Origin: Paractinoplanes deccanensis
GTDB lineage: Bacteria > Actinomycetota > Actinomycetes > Mycobacteriales > Micromonosporaceae
DNA: 50,060 nucleotides
NCBI RefSeq assembly: GCF_016862115.1
Contig: NZ_BOMI01000026.1
Coordinates: 1-50,060 of the forward strand
Reading direction: 5' to 3'
In this document: positions 18,711 through 26,536 of the stretch, in pieces
Position numbering within the stretch: the first letter of the stretch is position 1
Layout: every line of letters begins with the position of its first letter
Notes under the pieces: generated by a model
Told to the model about the DNA's origin: nothing
The model's database searches: none
Seen by the model: only the letters and a program-made list of their open reading frames with translations
Program-made: the position numbers and the translations under genes

Positions 18711-20188
18711 ACGAGGCTCTTTTCGTCGAGGGGAGTGGCGTTGCGGACGCGGGCGCCCCGTGCGTAGCCGGCGATGCCGAGGACCAGGAGGACGCCGAGG
18801 GTGCCCAGGGTGAAGGCCTCGAACGTCGCCTGGCTGACGCCCCAGATGTCGGTGAACGAGTAGTCCAGGCCGAACAGGGCCTCCAGCGTTCCGGGGAAGA
18901 CCGCCACCCACGAGCCGAGCAGGACCCAGGCGAAGCAGATCGCGCCCAGGATCGTGAAGCCGCGGTCGGAGACCGGCACCCGGTAGGGGCGGGGCTCGTC
19001 GACCTTGCGCAGCTTGATCGCGGCCGGGATGACCAGCAGGTAGCTGAGCAGGAACGTGGAGATCGAGATGGTCAGCACGACGCCGAAGACGGCCGCGTTG
19101 TCGCCGGTGATCTGCATCGACGCCAGCAGGAAGACGGTGGCGACGACGCCGGAGAGCATGTTCACCCGGACCGGCGTGCCCAGGCGGGACGAGAACTTGC
19201 CGAAGAAGCCGCCGAAGAACGAGCCGTCCGCCGCCGCCATGGCCTGCATGCGGTCCGAGACGATCATCCAGGCGGCGCCCTGGCTGGCCAGGATGACGAT
19301 CAGGACCACCGAGGTCAGGGTGAGCAGGGGCTCGGCCGCGCCGCCGTACACGGAATAGACGGTGGCCACCGCGTCGAGCAGGCCGCCGATGCCGGTGATC
19401 TGGTCGGCGGGGATGACCAGCAGGATCGCCAGGATCGGGATGAGGTAGCAGGCCGCCGCGGCAGCGCAGGAGCGGAAGATCGAGAACGGGACGTCGCGAG
19501 CCGGGTTCTTCATCTCCCCGGCCGCGCTGCTCGACGACTCGAAGCCGAGGAACGCGAAGAGCAGCACCGGCACCGAGCCGAACAGGCCGGCCAGCGTCGG
19601 CGAGAAGCTCCCGGCGCTCAGCCCGGCCGTGCCGTGGCGGAACGCGTAGATGACCGTGGTGAGCACGAAGAAGACGAGCAGCCCGACCTTGAGCAGAGCG
19701 CCGACCGTCGGCAGCCACTTGCCCCGGCGGAGGCTGACGATCGCCGCCGCCACGGTGATCCAGATGAAGATCAGCTTGAACGCGTAGTCGGCGAAGGATC
19801 CCGGCGAAAGGGCCGTGATGTGCTCGCTGAACGTCTCGGCCGCGAGGAACGCCATCGACCCGCCCACCCACACCGGCTGGGTGACCCAGGTGAGCAGCGC
19901 GGCGATCGCGGCGGCACCGCGACCGAAGGCCGTGCGGACCCAGATGTACGCGCCGCCCTCCTCGCGGAACGTCGAGCCCACTTCCGCGAAGATCAGGCCG
20001 TACGGGATCAGGAAGGTGACCGCGAGCACGAGCGCCCAGGTGAACGCCTCCCCGCCGTACGTGGAGACCTGCCCGAGCGTCTCCAGGCCGACGACCGCGG
20101 CGATCATCAGGAAGATGATGTCGAAGGCGCCCAGGCTGCGGTGCAAGCGGCTGGTCTGCTCGCGCGCCAGGCTGGTGGACGTGTCCAT
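18707..20188 (-). CDS. APC superfamily amino acid/amine permease
   Basis: A 493-residue integral membrane transporter with about twelve hydrophobic segments. The first segment carries the APC hallmark (FLMIAAVVGLETLG) and the second GGAYIWVRTAFGR; FLGFESSSSAAGEMKNPARDVP in the middle is the conserved motif between helices 6 and 7. Family members import amino acids or amines, usually by proton symport or exchange. GAGGGG lies six bases before ATG 20188. It is nine bases after the amidohydrolase and overlaps the amine oxidase start by four bases, so it very probably imports the amine or a precursor that the oxidase uses. The exact substrate cannot be read from the sequence. Confidence 0.9.
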   Translation of the reverse strand: MDTSTSLAREQTSRLHRSLGAFDIIFLMIAAVVGLETLGQVSTYGGEAFTWALVLAVTFLIPYGLIFAEVGSTFREEGGAYIWVRTAFGRGAAAIAALLTWVTQPVWVGGSMAFLAAETFSEHITALSPGSFADYAFKLIFIWITVAAAIVSLRRGKWLPTVGALLKVGLLVFFVLTTVIYAFRHGTAGLSAGSFSPTLAGLFGSVPVLLFAFLGFESSSSAAGEMKNPARDVPFSIFRSCAAAAACYLIPILAILLVIPADQITGIGGLLDAVATVYSVYGGAAEPLLTLTSVVLIVILASQGAAWMIVSDRMQAMAAADGSFFGGFFGKFSSRLGTPVRVNMLSGVVATVFLLASMQITGDNAAVFGVVLTISISTFLLSYLLVIPAAIKLRKVDEPRPYRVPVSDRGFTILGAICFAWVLLGSWVAVFPGTLEALFGLDYSFTDIWGVSQATFEAFTLGTLGVLLVLGIAGYARGARVRNATPLDEKSLV

Positions 20189-20197
20189 GGGTACCCC

Positions 20198-21820
20198 TCA
20201 GGTGAGCGTGTGGACGGGGATGCCGTCGGCGAAGGTGCTGCGGACGCGGATCGCGGAGAGAGCGGACGCCGGCACGGCCATCGGGTCGGCGTCGAGGACG
20301 ACCAGGTCGGCGGCCTTGCCGACCTCGATCGATCCGGTGGTGTCGTCGCGGCGGCAGGCCCGGGCCGCGCCGATCGTGTACGCGGCGAGCGCCGCCTCGA
20401 CCACAAGGCGCTCGCTCGCCAGCAGCGGCTCGGTCTGCGCCCGGACGTCCTGGGCGTGCGGGTCCGCGGCCGGCGCCGTCCGGTTGACGGCGGTGTGGAT
20501 GCCCCACAGCGGATCGGGGCTGGAGACCGGCCAGTCCGAGCCCATCGCCAGGGCGGCGCCGGCCGCGGCGAGGCTCCCGAACGCGAAGTGGTTCTCGCGC
20601 TGCTTGCGGGTCAGGTAGGGCAGCTTGGTCTCGACCAGCACCGGGTCGTGGCGGGCCCAGAGCGGCTGGATGTTCGCGATCACCCGCATCGCGGCGAGCC
20701 GCGGCACGTCCACCGGGTGGATCAGGTCGAGGTGCGCGAGCTGGTGCCGGTGGTCCCACGCGCGGTCCGAGCCTTCGAGGGCGTCGAGGCATTCGCGCAC
20801 CGCCCGGTCGCCGACGGCGTGCAGGTGGAGGTCGAAGCGCTCGGCGCCGAGCCGTTTCACGATCTCGGCCAGGGCCGAGGGTTCGAGGAAGCTGAGGCCG
20901 TGGGTGTGGGGCACATTGGTGTACGGGCTGAGCACCGCGGCCGTGAGGTTCTCGCAGACCCCGTCCTGCATGATCTTGATGGCCGTGGTGCGGAACCTGC
21001 CGCCGGCCGTCTCGGCCCGCCGGGCCAGGTGCCGCTCGATCTGCTCGAGCCCCGCGTCGCGGTCCCACCACAGCGCCCCGGTCACCTTGGCGGTCAGCCA
21101 TCCCGCGTCCTCGGCGGAGCGATAGATGTCGTACGGGTCCGGGCCGCCCAGCACCGCGCCGATCGCCGCGTCCTGCCAGCCGGTGACGCCGGCCCCGTGC
21201 AGGTGCGCCTGCGCGGTCCGCAGCGCCTGCTCCCGTGCCGCCCGGCCCGGCTCCGGCACCAGGCGCATCACCAGGTCGCCGGCCGCGTCGCCGAGCATCC
21301 CGGTGGGCTCGCCGTCCGCGTCGCGGTGGATGACCCCGGCGTGCGGGTCGGGCGTGTGCCGGTCGATGCCCGCGCGGGCAAGGGCCGCCGAGTTGGCCCA
21401 CACCCCGTGGGCGTCGTGGCTCATGAAGGCCGCCGGCCGGTCGGGGACCAGCCGGTCGAGCTCGTGCCGGTCGGGGAAGCCGCCGGGGAAGACGTCGCCG
21501 TACCAGCCGGAGCCGAGCACCCACTCGCCGTCCGTCCGGTGCGCGGCGATCAGCGCCCGGTACTCGCCGAGGCTGTGCACCTCGGCCAGGTCGCAGCCGG
21601 TGAGCTGAAGGCCCGCCGGCACCGGGTGGACGTGCGCGTCCTGGAAGCCGGGCAGCAGCGCGCCGCCGTCCAGGTTCACCACCTCGGTGCCGGGGCCCTG
21701 GAGGGCGCGCACGTCGCCGGTCGCGACGATGACGCCGTCGCGCACCGCCACGGCCTCGGCGGTGGTGCCGGCCATGGTGTGGATGGCGCCGCCGTGGAAG
21801 ATCCAGTCCGCGGATGTCAC
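20198..21820 (-). CDS. YtcJ-like amidohydrolase (amidohydrolase family 3)
   Basis: A 540-residue metal-dependent hydrolase of the amidohydrolase superfamily, YtcJ/family 3 type. Visible motifs are LLPGFQDAHVHP (metal site), MSHDAHGVWANSAAL, HLHAVGDRAVRECLDAL, HRHQLAHLDLIHP, MGSDWPVSSPDPL and the C-terminal GSIEVGKAADLVVLDADP that closes the beta sandwich. GTG 21820 follows GGAGGACGGGCG. Family members cleave amide or cyclic C-N bonds. As first gene of the operon with permease and amine oxidase, it could release a primary amine from an amide precursor; this is inference. It is divergent from the TetR gene, with a 145-base control region between them. Confidence 0.88.
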   Translation of the reverse strand: MTSADWIFHGGAIHTMAGTTAEAVAVRDGVIVATGDVRALQGPGTEVVNLDGGALLPGFQDAHVHPVPAGLQLTGCDLAEVHSLGEYRALIAAHRTDGEWVLGSGWYGDVFPGGFPDRHELDRLVPDRPAAFMSHDAHGVWANSAALARAGIDRHTPDPHAGVIHRDADGEPTGMLGDAAGDLVMRLVPEPGRAAREQALRTAQAHLHGAGVTGWQDAAIGAVLGGPDPYDIYRSAEDAGWLTAKVTGALWWDRDAGLEQIERHLARRAETAGGRFRTTAIKIMQDGVCENLTAAVLSPYTNVPHTHGLSFLEPSALAEIVKRLGAERFDLHLHAVGDRAVRECLDALEGSDRAWDHRHQLAHLDLIHPVDVPRLAAMRVIANIQPLWARHDPVLVETKLPYLTRKQRENHFAFGSLAAAGAALAMGSDWPVSSPDPLWGIHTAVNRTAPAADPHAQDVRAQTEPLLASERLVVEAALAAYTIGAARACRRDDTTGSIEVGKAADLVVLDADPMAVPASALSAIRVRSTFADGIPVHTLT

Positions 21821-21846
21821 CGCCCGTCCTCCATTCTTTGCGCTGC

Positions 21847-21893
21847 GTCTCAAACTATGGCGGTTGACCCTGCCTCACTTCCGTTTCAAACTG
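21847..21893. repeat. Direct repeat pair before the amidohydrolase operon
   Basis: GTCTCAAACTA (21847-21857) and GTTTCAAACTG (21883-21893) are the same 11-mer with two differences, 36 bases apart. They lie in the control region upstream of the amidohydrolase. They may be regulator half-sites, but no known family consensus is obvious. Confidence 0.35.
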
Positions 21894-21916
21894 GTGAATC
21901 CGCGAGAATGATTTTC

Positions 21917-21931
21917 TGATGCGCAGCATCA
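21917..21931. promoter_or_regulatory. GATGC-N3-GCATC operator between amidohydrolase and TetR
   Basis: TGATGC-GCA-GCATCA is a perfect inverted repeat of 6-base arms with a 3-base spacer, 34 bases before the TetR start and about 97 bases before the divergent amidohydrolase start. Its core GATGC-N3-GCATC recurs at 23468-23480. Position and symmetry fit a TetR autorepression operator that also covers the divergent operon. Confidence 0.6.
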
Positions 21932-21964
21932 ATAACGCGCATGAGCGCAGGTAGGGGAGCGTCC

Positions 21965-22555
21965 GTGGCCAGGCCGAAGGAGCAGACCGCGCGGCGGGGC
22001 GAGATCGTCGCCGCGGCGCGGCGGGCCATCCGCGACCGCGGCCTCGCGGGCCTGCGGATCAAGGATGTCGCACGGGAGGCGGGCCTGTCGCCCGGTTCGG
22101 TCAGTTACTACTACGGCGACTTCGACGACCTGCTCGCCGACGTGCACCAGGACGCCGTCGACCGGTTCTACTGGCAGCGGCTGCACGCCATCGAGGCCGT
22201 CGGCGACCCGGCCGCCCAGCTCGCCGCCCTGGTCCGCGCCGGGGTGCCGGCCGGCGCCGACGACGAGACCTTCCGGGTGCTCTACGAGCTGCACGTCCAC
22301 GCGGCCCGCAACCGCACGCACGCGGTGCTGATGACGGCGCTCTACGACCGCGAGGTCTCGCTCTATCAGCAGGTGCTGCGGGCGCTGGGGCTGAGCGCGG
22401 AGGCCGCCCGCACGGTGGCCGAGAACGCGGTCGCGCTCGAGGACGCGTACGGCCTGCATCTCGTCGGCCGCAACGCGCACGTGAGCCCCGCGAGCGCCCG
22501 CGCCAACATCCTGTCGTATCTGACCCTGGCCACCGCCGCCGAGCTGGAGGGCTGA
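21965..22555 (+). CDS. TetR family transcriptional regulator
   Basis: A 196-residue repressor with the N-terminal TetR helix-turn-helix (about residues 10-55, IKDVAREAGLSPGSVSYYYGDFDDL) and an all-helical ligand domain. GTG 21965 is preferred because GGGGAG lies four bases upstream; ATG 21941 is an in-frame alternative. It is divergent from the amidohydrolase-permease-oxidase operon and three bases before the LysR gene, forming a two-regulator operon. A palindrome of TetR operator size precedes it, so it probably represses both directions. Its ligand is probably a catabolic intermediate of this locus. Confidence 0.88.
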   Translation: MARPKEQTARRGEIVAAARRAIRDRGLAGLRIKDVAREAGLSPGSVSYYYGDFDDLLADVHQDAVDRFYWQRLHAIEAVGDPAAQLAALVRAGVPAGADDETFRVLYELHVHAARNRTHAVLMTALYDREVSLYQQVLRALGLSAEAARTVAENAVALEDAYGLHLVGRNAHVSPASARANILSYLTLATAAELEG

Positions 22556-22558
22556 CCC

Positions 22559-23476
22559 ATGGCCGACCCCGCCTTCACCTTCCTCCAGCTGCGCTACTTC
22601 GCGGCCGCCGCCGAGCTGGGCAGCATGACCGCCGCCGCCAAGGAGCTGCGCGTGTCGCAGTCCGCCGTCTCCACCGCCGTGGCCCAGCTGGAGAAGGAGC
22701 TCAAGGTGCAGCTGCTGCTGCGCCACCACGCCCGGGGCCTCACTCTCACCGCGGCCGGCAAGGCGTTCCACCGCGAGCTGCGCAGCTTCCTGGCCCACTC
22801 GGTGGAGCTCGCCGAGTCGGCCCGCAACGCCGGTCAGGGGCTGGTCGGCGACCTCACCGTGGGCTGCTTCTCGACGCTCGCGCCGTTTCGGCTGCCGGGG
22901 CTGCTCAGCCGCTACGAGGAGGCGTACCCGCAGGTGCGCCTCGACGTGCTGGAGGCCGAGCACGCCACGCTCCAGCGGGCGCTGCGCGCGGGCGAGTGCG
23001 AGGTCGCGGTCTCGTACGGCTACGACCTCGGCGAGGACATCGAGCGGCAGGTCATCGACGCCTCACCCCCGTACGCGATCGTCGCCGCGGATCACCGCCT
23101 GGCCGCGCGCGCTGAGGTCTCGCTCGCCGAGCTCGCGGTGGAGCCGATGATCCTGCTCGACCTGCCGCACAGCGGGGCCTACTTCGAGGCGCTGATCGCG
23201 CGCACCGGCGTCGCGCCGGTCGTCCGGCACCGCACGACGGGCTTCGAGACGGTGCGGGCGCTGGTCGCGCACGGCCGCGGCTACGCGCTGCTCAACCAGC
23301 GCCCGGCGGCCGACACCACGTACGACGGGCGCCCGGTGGTGGCGCTGCGGCTGCGCGACGAGGTCGAGCCGCTCGAGATCGTGGTGGCCTGGATGCGCGG
23401 CGTACGGCTGACGCACCGGGCCCGGGCCTTCGTCGGCATGGCGAAAGAGGTCTACCACCGAAAATCCGATGCTTAG
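22559..23476 (+). CDS. LysR family transcriptional regulator
   Basis: A 305-residue LysR-type regulator. The winged helix-turn-helix is at the N-terminus (FLQLRYFAAAAELGSMTAAAKELRVSQ, shown here in part), followed by the linker helix and a periplasmic-binding-protein-like effector domain from about residue 92 (GDLTVGCFSTL). ATG 22559 follows the TetR stop by three bases. T-N11-A boxes of the kind LysR proteins bind occur before the adjacent NCS1 permease and before the flavin monooxygenase 6.6 kb away, but not obviously before this operon, suggesting it is an activator of the catabolic genes rather than a classical divergent autoregulator. The stop codon lies inside a GATGC-N3-GCATC operator. 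Confidence 0.9.
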   Translation: MADPAFTFLQLRYFAAAAELGSMTAAAKELRVSQSAVSTAVAQLEKELKVQLLLRHHARGLTLTAAGKAFHRELRSFLAHSVELAESARNAGQGLVGDLTVGCFSTLAPFRLPGLLSRYEEAYPQVRLDVLEAEHATLQRALRAGECEVAVSYGYDLGEDIERQVIDASPPYAIVAADHRLAARAEVSLAELAVEPMILLDLPHSGAYFEALIARTGVAPVVRHRTTGFETVRALVAHGRGYALLNQRPAADTTYDGRPVVALRLRDEVEPLEIVVAWMRGVRLTHRARAFVGMAKEVYHRKSDA

Positions 23477-23482
23477 CATCGG
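23466..23482. promoter_or_regulatory. Second GATGC-N3-GCATC operator, overlapping the LysR stop
   Basis: CCGATGC-TTA-GCATCGG is a perfect inverted repeat of 7-base arms with a 3-base spacer. It shares the core of the 21917-21931 operator. It lies about 195 bases before the NCS1 permease, upstream of the LysR-type palindrome, and could alternatively act as a weak hairpin after the regulator operon. Confidence 0.5.
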
Positions 23483-23563
23483 CAGTGCCGATGGCCCGGA
23501 CATCTCAGCGTCACCTTGACGCCGCGTGGATGACCGGGCTGTTACGGACCGGTGCCGTGTGCG

Positions 23564-23590
23564 CTTTGCATCTGTTCAACAGATGCAAAG
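23564..23590. promoter_or_regulatory. Perfect 27-bp palindrome with LysR T-N11-A box
   Basis: Arms CTTTGCATCTGTT (23564-23576) and AACAGATGCAAAG (23578-23590) are exact inverted copies around one central C. The inner TCTGTTCAACAGA (23571-23583) is a T-N11-A LysR box. With the promoter proposed at 23607-23636, its centre lies near -65, the canonical recognition-site position of LysR-type activators. A weaker ACAAATGTTTGT element follows at 23599-23610. Confidence 0.7.
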
Positions 23591-23606
23591 CAGCGATTAC
23601 AAATGT

Positions 23607-23636
23607 TTGTCCGATGGGATGGCCACGACTGATAGT
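23607..23636 (+). promoter_or_regulatory. Candidate promoter of the NCS1 permease operon
   Basis: TTGTCC (23607-23612), an 18-base spacer and GATAGT (23631-23636) form a moderate sigma-70-type promoter, four of six matches in each box. A weak promoter is what a LysR-activated gene would have. The predicted start near 23643 leaves a leader of about 34 bases with AGGAGA before the ATG. Confidence 0.4.
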
Positions 23637-23676
23637 GCAGGTCACGTAGCAGCCCACGGCCTGTGCAGGAGACGCC

Positions 23677-25074
23677 ATGGACGGACAGAACGCCTCGACG
23701 CTCCAGGTCGAGTCGCACACCATCGAGCACATCCCGGTCACCGAGCGCCACGGCACCGCACGCAGCCTGTTCACCATCTGGTTCGGCGCCAACATCATGC
23801 TGCTGACGGTGGCCACCGGCGCCGTGGCGACCGCCGTCTACGGCCTGCCGATCGGGGCCGCGATCGTCGCGCTCGCCCTCGGCAACCTGGTCGGCGGCGT
23901 CGTGATGGCGCTGCACGCCGCGCAGGGCCCGCAGATGGGCGTGCCCCAGATGTTGCAGACCCGGGCACAGTTCGGCTCGTACGGCAGCCTGCTGGTCGTG
24001 GTGATCGTGATCCTGATGTACGTCGGGTTCTTCGCCTCGAACATGGTGCTCGGCGGCCAGGCCCTGGCCAGCGTCACCGGGCTTCCGGAAACCCCGTCGA
24101 TCGTGGTGATGGGCGCGATCAGCGTGCTGGGGCCGCTGCTCGGCTACCGGTTCCTGCACATGCTCGGCGGCCTGATGAGCGTGGTCGCCGGCGCGGCGCT
24201 CGTCATCGCGTTCGTCTGGGCGCTCGGCGTCAACGGGCTGCCCTCGGGCACGGCCGGCAGCGGCTCGTTCAGCTGGATGGGCTTCTTCGGGGTGCTCTCG
24301 CTGGCGGCGCTCTGGCAGATCGCGTACGCCCCGTACGTCTCGGATTACAGCCGTTACATGCCGCGCGACACCGGCGTCCGCCCGGCCTTCTGGGCGACCT
24401 GGTCCGGCGCGGTCCTCGGCTCGCTGCTCACCATGATCCTCGGCGTCTTCGTGGGCGCCGCCTTCCCGGCCGACGACTCGGTCACCGGCCTCGGCCACCT
24501 CACGTCCGGCGTCGGCTCGCTGGTCATCGCGATCTTCGGGCTCTGCATCGCGGTCAGCAACGGCATGAACCTCTACTGCGGCGCGCTCTCGTCGATCACG
24601 GTCGGGCAGACGCTCTTCCCGCGCTGGCAGCCGGGTGCTTCCGCCCGTACCGTCATCTCGATCGCCCTTTTCGCGGTGGCGATGGTGATGGCCCTGGCCG
24701 GCAAGGACAACTTCCTGGTCAACTTCACCAACTTCATGCTGCTGCTGATGTGCGTGCTGGTGCCGTGGACCGCGGTCAACCTGGTCGACTACTACTACCT
24801 CAAGCACGGGCGCTACGACATCACGTCGCTGTTCGAGCGCGACGGCGGCGTCTACGGCCGGTTCAACACCGTCGCCATCACCTGCTACGTGCTCGGCATT
24901 CTCGTGCAGATCCCGTTCCTGAGCACCACGCTCTACACCGGGCCGATCGCGTCGCGCCTCGGCGGCGTCGACATCTCGTGGATCGTCGGGCTCGCCGTGA
25001 TCTGCCCGCTCTACTACGTGCTCATGAAGCGCAGCACCAGCACCGCGACCGCGGTGGCCGTACAGGAGGCCTGA
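23677..25074 (+). CDS. NCS1 family permease (cytosine/purine type)
   Basis: A 465-residue membrane transporter of the nucleobase:cation symporter-1 family, with about twelve hydrophobic segments. The first segment WFGANIMLLTVATGA carries the family motif, followed by GNLVGG and GPQMGVPQMLQTRAQFG; VNLVDYYYLKHGRYD near residue 370 is also typical. Members import purines, cytosine, hydantoins, allantoin and similar N-heterocycles with Na+ or H+. AGGAGA lies four bases before ATG 23677. It leads the permease-aldehyde dehydrogenase-GMC operon and sits behind the LysR palindrome, suggesting uptake of a heterocyclic or amine substrate of this locus. Confidence 0.9.
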   Translation: MDGQNASTLQVESHTIEHIPVTERHGTARSLFTIWFGANIMLLTVATGAVATAVYGLPIGAAIVALALGNLVGGVVMALHAAQGPQMGVPQMLQTRAQFGSYGSLLVVVIVILMYVGFFASNMVLGGQALASVTGLPETPSIVVMGAISVLGPLLGYRFLHMLGGLMSVVAGAALVIAFVWALGVNGLPSGTAGSGSFSWMGFFGVLSLAALWQIAYAPYVSDYSRYMPRDTGVRPAFWATWSGAVLGSLLTMILGVFVGAAFPADDSVTGLGHLTSGVGSLVIAIFGLCIAVSNGMNLYCGALSSITVGQTLFPRWQPGASARTVISIALFAVAMVMALAGKDNFLVNFTNFMLLLMCVLVPWTAVNLVDYYYLKHGRYDITSLFERDGGVYGRFNTVAITCYVLGILVQIPFLSTTLYTGPIASRLGGVDISWIVGLAVICPLYYVLMKRSTSTATAVAVQEA

Positions 25075-25078
25075 TCTC

Positions 25079-26536
25079 ATGACTGACTGGCACGCTCTCG
25101 CCCGCGCCGTCGAGCCCCGCACCGACGCCTTCATCGACGGCAAACCGGTGCCGGCGGCCGACGGGCGGCGGTTCCCCACGGTCAACCCGGCAACCGGCGA
25201 GGTGCTGGCCCAGGTGGCCGCGTGCGGTGACGAGGACGTGGACCGGGCGGTCGCGGCGGCCCGGCGCGCCTTTCCGCGCTGGGCGGCCACCGCTCCCGGC
25301 GAGCGCAAGGCGGTGCTGCTGCGGCTCGCCGAGCTGATCCGGGCCAACGCGGACGAGCTGGCGCTGCTGGACAGCCTCGACGCGGGCAAGCTGATCGGCG
25401 ACACGTCGGCCGTCGACGTCCCGGGCTCGGCGGCGATCCTCCAGTGGTACGCGGAGACGACCGACAAGGCGTACGGCGAGATCGCCCCGACCGCGCGCGG
25501 CGACCTGGCCCTCGTCACGCGGGAGCCGCTCGGTGTGGTGGCGGCCGTCGTGCCGTGGAACTACCCGCTCGAGATGGCCATCTGGAAGATCGCGCCGGCG
25601 CTCGCGGCGGGCAACTCGGTGGTGCTCAAGCCGGCCGAGGAGTCGCCGCTGTCGGTGCTGCGGCTCGCGGAACTGGCCATGGCGGCGGGGCTGCCCGAGG
25701 GCGTGCTCAACGTCGTGCCGGGTCTGGGCCCGGAGGCCGGCCGCGCGCTCGGGCTGCATCCGGACGTGGACGTGGTGACGTTCACCGGCTCGACGCCGGT
25801 GGGCAAGCTGTTCCTCCAGTACGCGGGGCAGTCCAACATGAAGCAGGTGTGGCTGGAGTGCGGCGGCAAGAGCGCGAACGTGGTCTTCGCCGACGCCGCT
25901 GACGTGGACGCCGTTGCCGCGGGTGTGTGCTTCGGGATCTTCACGAACGCGGGTCAGGTGTGCTCGGCCAACGCACGCCTGCTCGTCGCGCGTCCAGTCC
26001 GTGATCAACTCCTGGCGCTCGTGTCGGAAAAAGCGCGGCAGATCCGGCAGGGCGACCCTCTCGATCTCGCCACCACCATGGGGCCGCTGGTCAGCGCGGC
26101 GCAGGCCGACCGAGTCATGCGGTACGTGGAGATCGGCCGCACCGAGGGGCGGGCCGTGCTCGACGGCGGGCGCTCCGGCCACGCGTACGTGTCCCCGGCG
26201 ATCTTCGAAGTGGGGCCGGAGAGCCGGCTCTCCCGCGAGGAGGTCTTCGGCCCGGTCCTGGCCGTGCAGGCGTTCGACACCGAGGACGAGGCGGTCGCGC
26301 TCGCCAACGACTCGATCTACGGCCTGGCCGCCTCGGTCTGGTCGGACAGCCTCTCGCGGGCCCATCGCGTCGCGGGCCGGCTGCGCGCCGGCACGGTCTC
26401 GGTGAACACCGTCGACGCGCTCGACGTCACCACCCCGTTCGGCGGGTTCGGCCAGTCCGGCTTCGGCCGCGACCTCTCGCCGCACGCGCTGGACAAGTTC
26501 ACGGCGCTCAAGACCACCTGGGTGAACTACCGATGA
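25079..26536 (+). CDS. NAD(P)-dependent aldehyde dehydrogenase
   Basis: A 485-residue aldehyde dehydrogenase. The catalytic Cys295 lies in NAGQVCSAN and the general base Glu260 in LECGGKS, 35 residues apart as expected; VVPWNYPLE and FTGSTPVG form the cofactor site. It most resembles amine-pathway enzymes such as PuuC and betaine aldehyde dehydrogenases, an inference from motif style. AGGAGG at 25064-25069 precedes ATG 25079, four bases past the permease stop. It overlaps the GMC gene by four bases. It would oxidise the aldehyde made by the copper amine oxidase or GMC enzyme to the acid. Confidence 0.92.
   Translation: MTDWHALARAVEPRTDAFIDGKPVPAADGRRFPTVNPATGEVLAQVAACGDEDVDRAVAAARRAFPRWAATAPGERKAVLLRLAELIRANADELALLDSLDAGKLIGDTSAVDVPGSAAILQWYAETTDKAYGEIAPTARGDLALVTREPLGVVAAVVPWNYPLEMAIWKIAPALAAGNSVVLKPAEESPLSVLRLAELAMAAGLPEGVLNVVPGLGPEAGRALGLHPDVDVVTFTGSTPVGKLFLQYAGQSNMKQVWLECGGKSANVVFADAADVDAVAAGVCFGIFTNAGQVCSANARLLVARPVRDQLLALVSEKARQIRQGDPLDLATTMGPLVSAAQADRVMRYVEIGRTEGRAVLDGGRSGHAYVSPAIFEVGPESRLSREEVFGPVLAVQAFDTEDEAVALANDSIYGLAASVWSDSLSRAHRVAGRLRAGTVSVNTVDALDVTTPFGGFGQSGFGRDLSPHALDKFTALKTTWVNYR

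Noticed and set aside
16026..21524. Very long minus-strand frame fusing three genes
   Set aside because: Only the part from 18710 down is real (amine oxidase). The upstream part is out of frame with the permease and amidohydrolase, which have clear family motifs.
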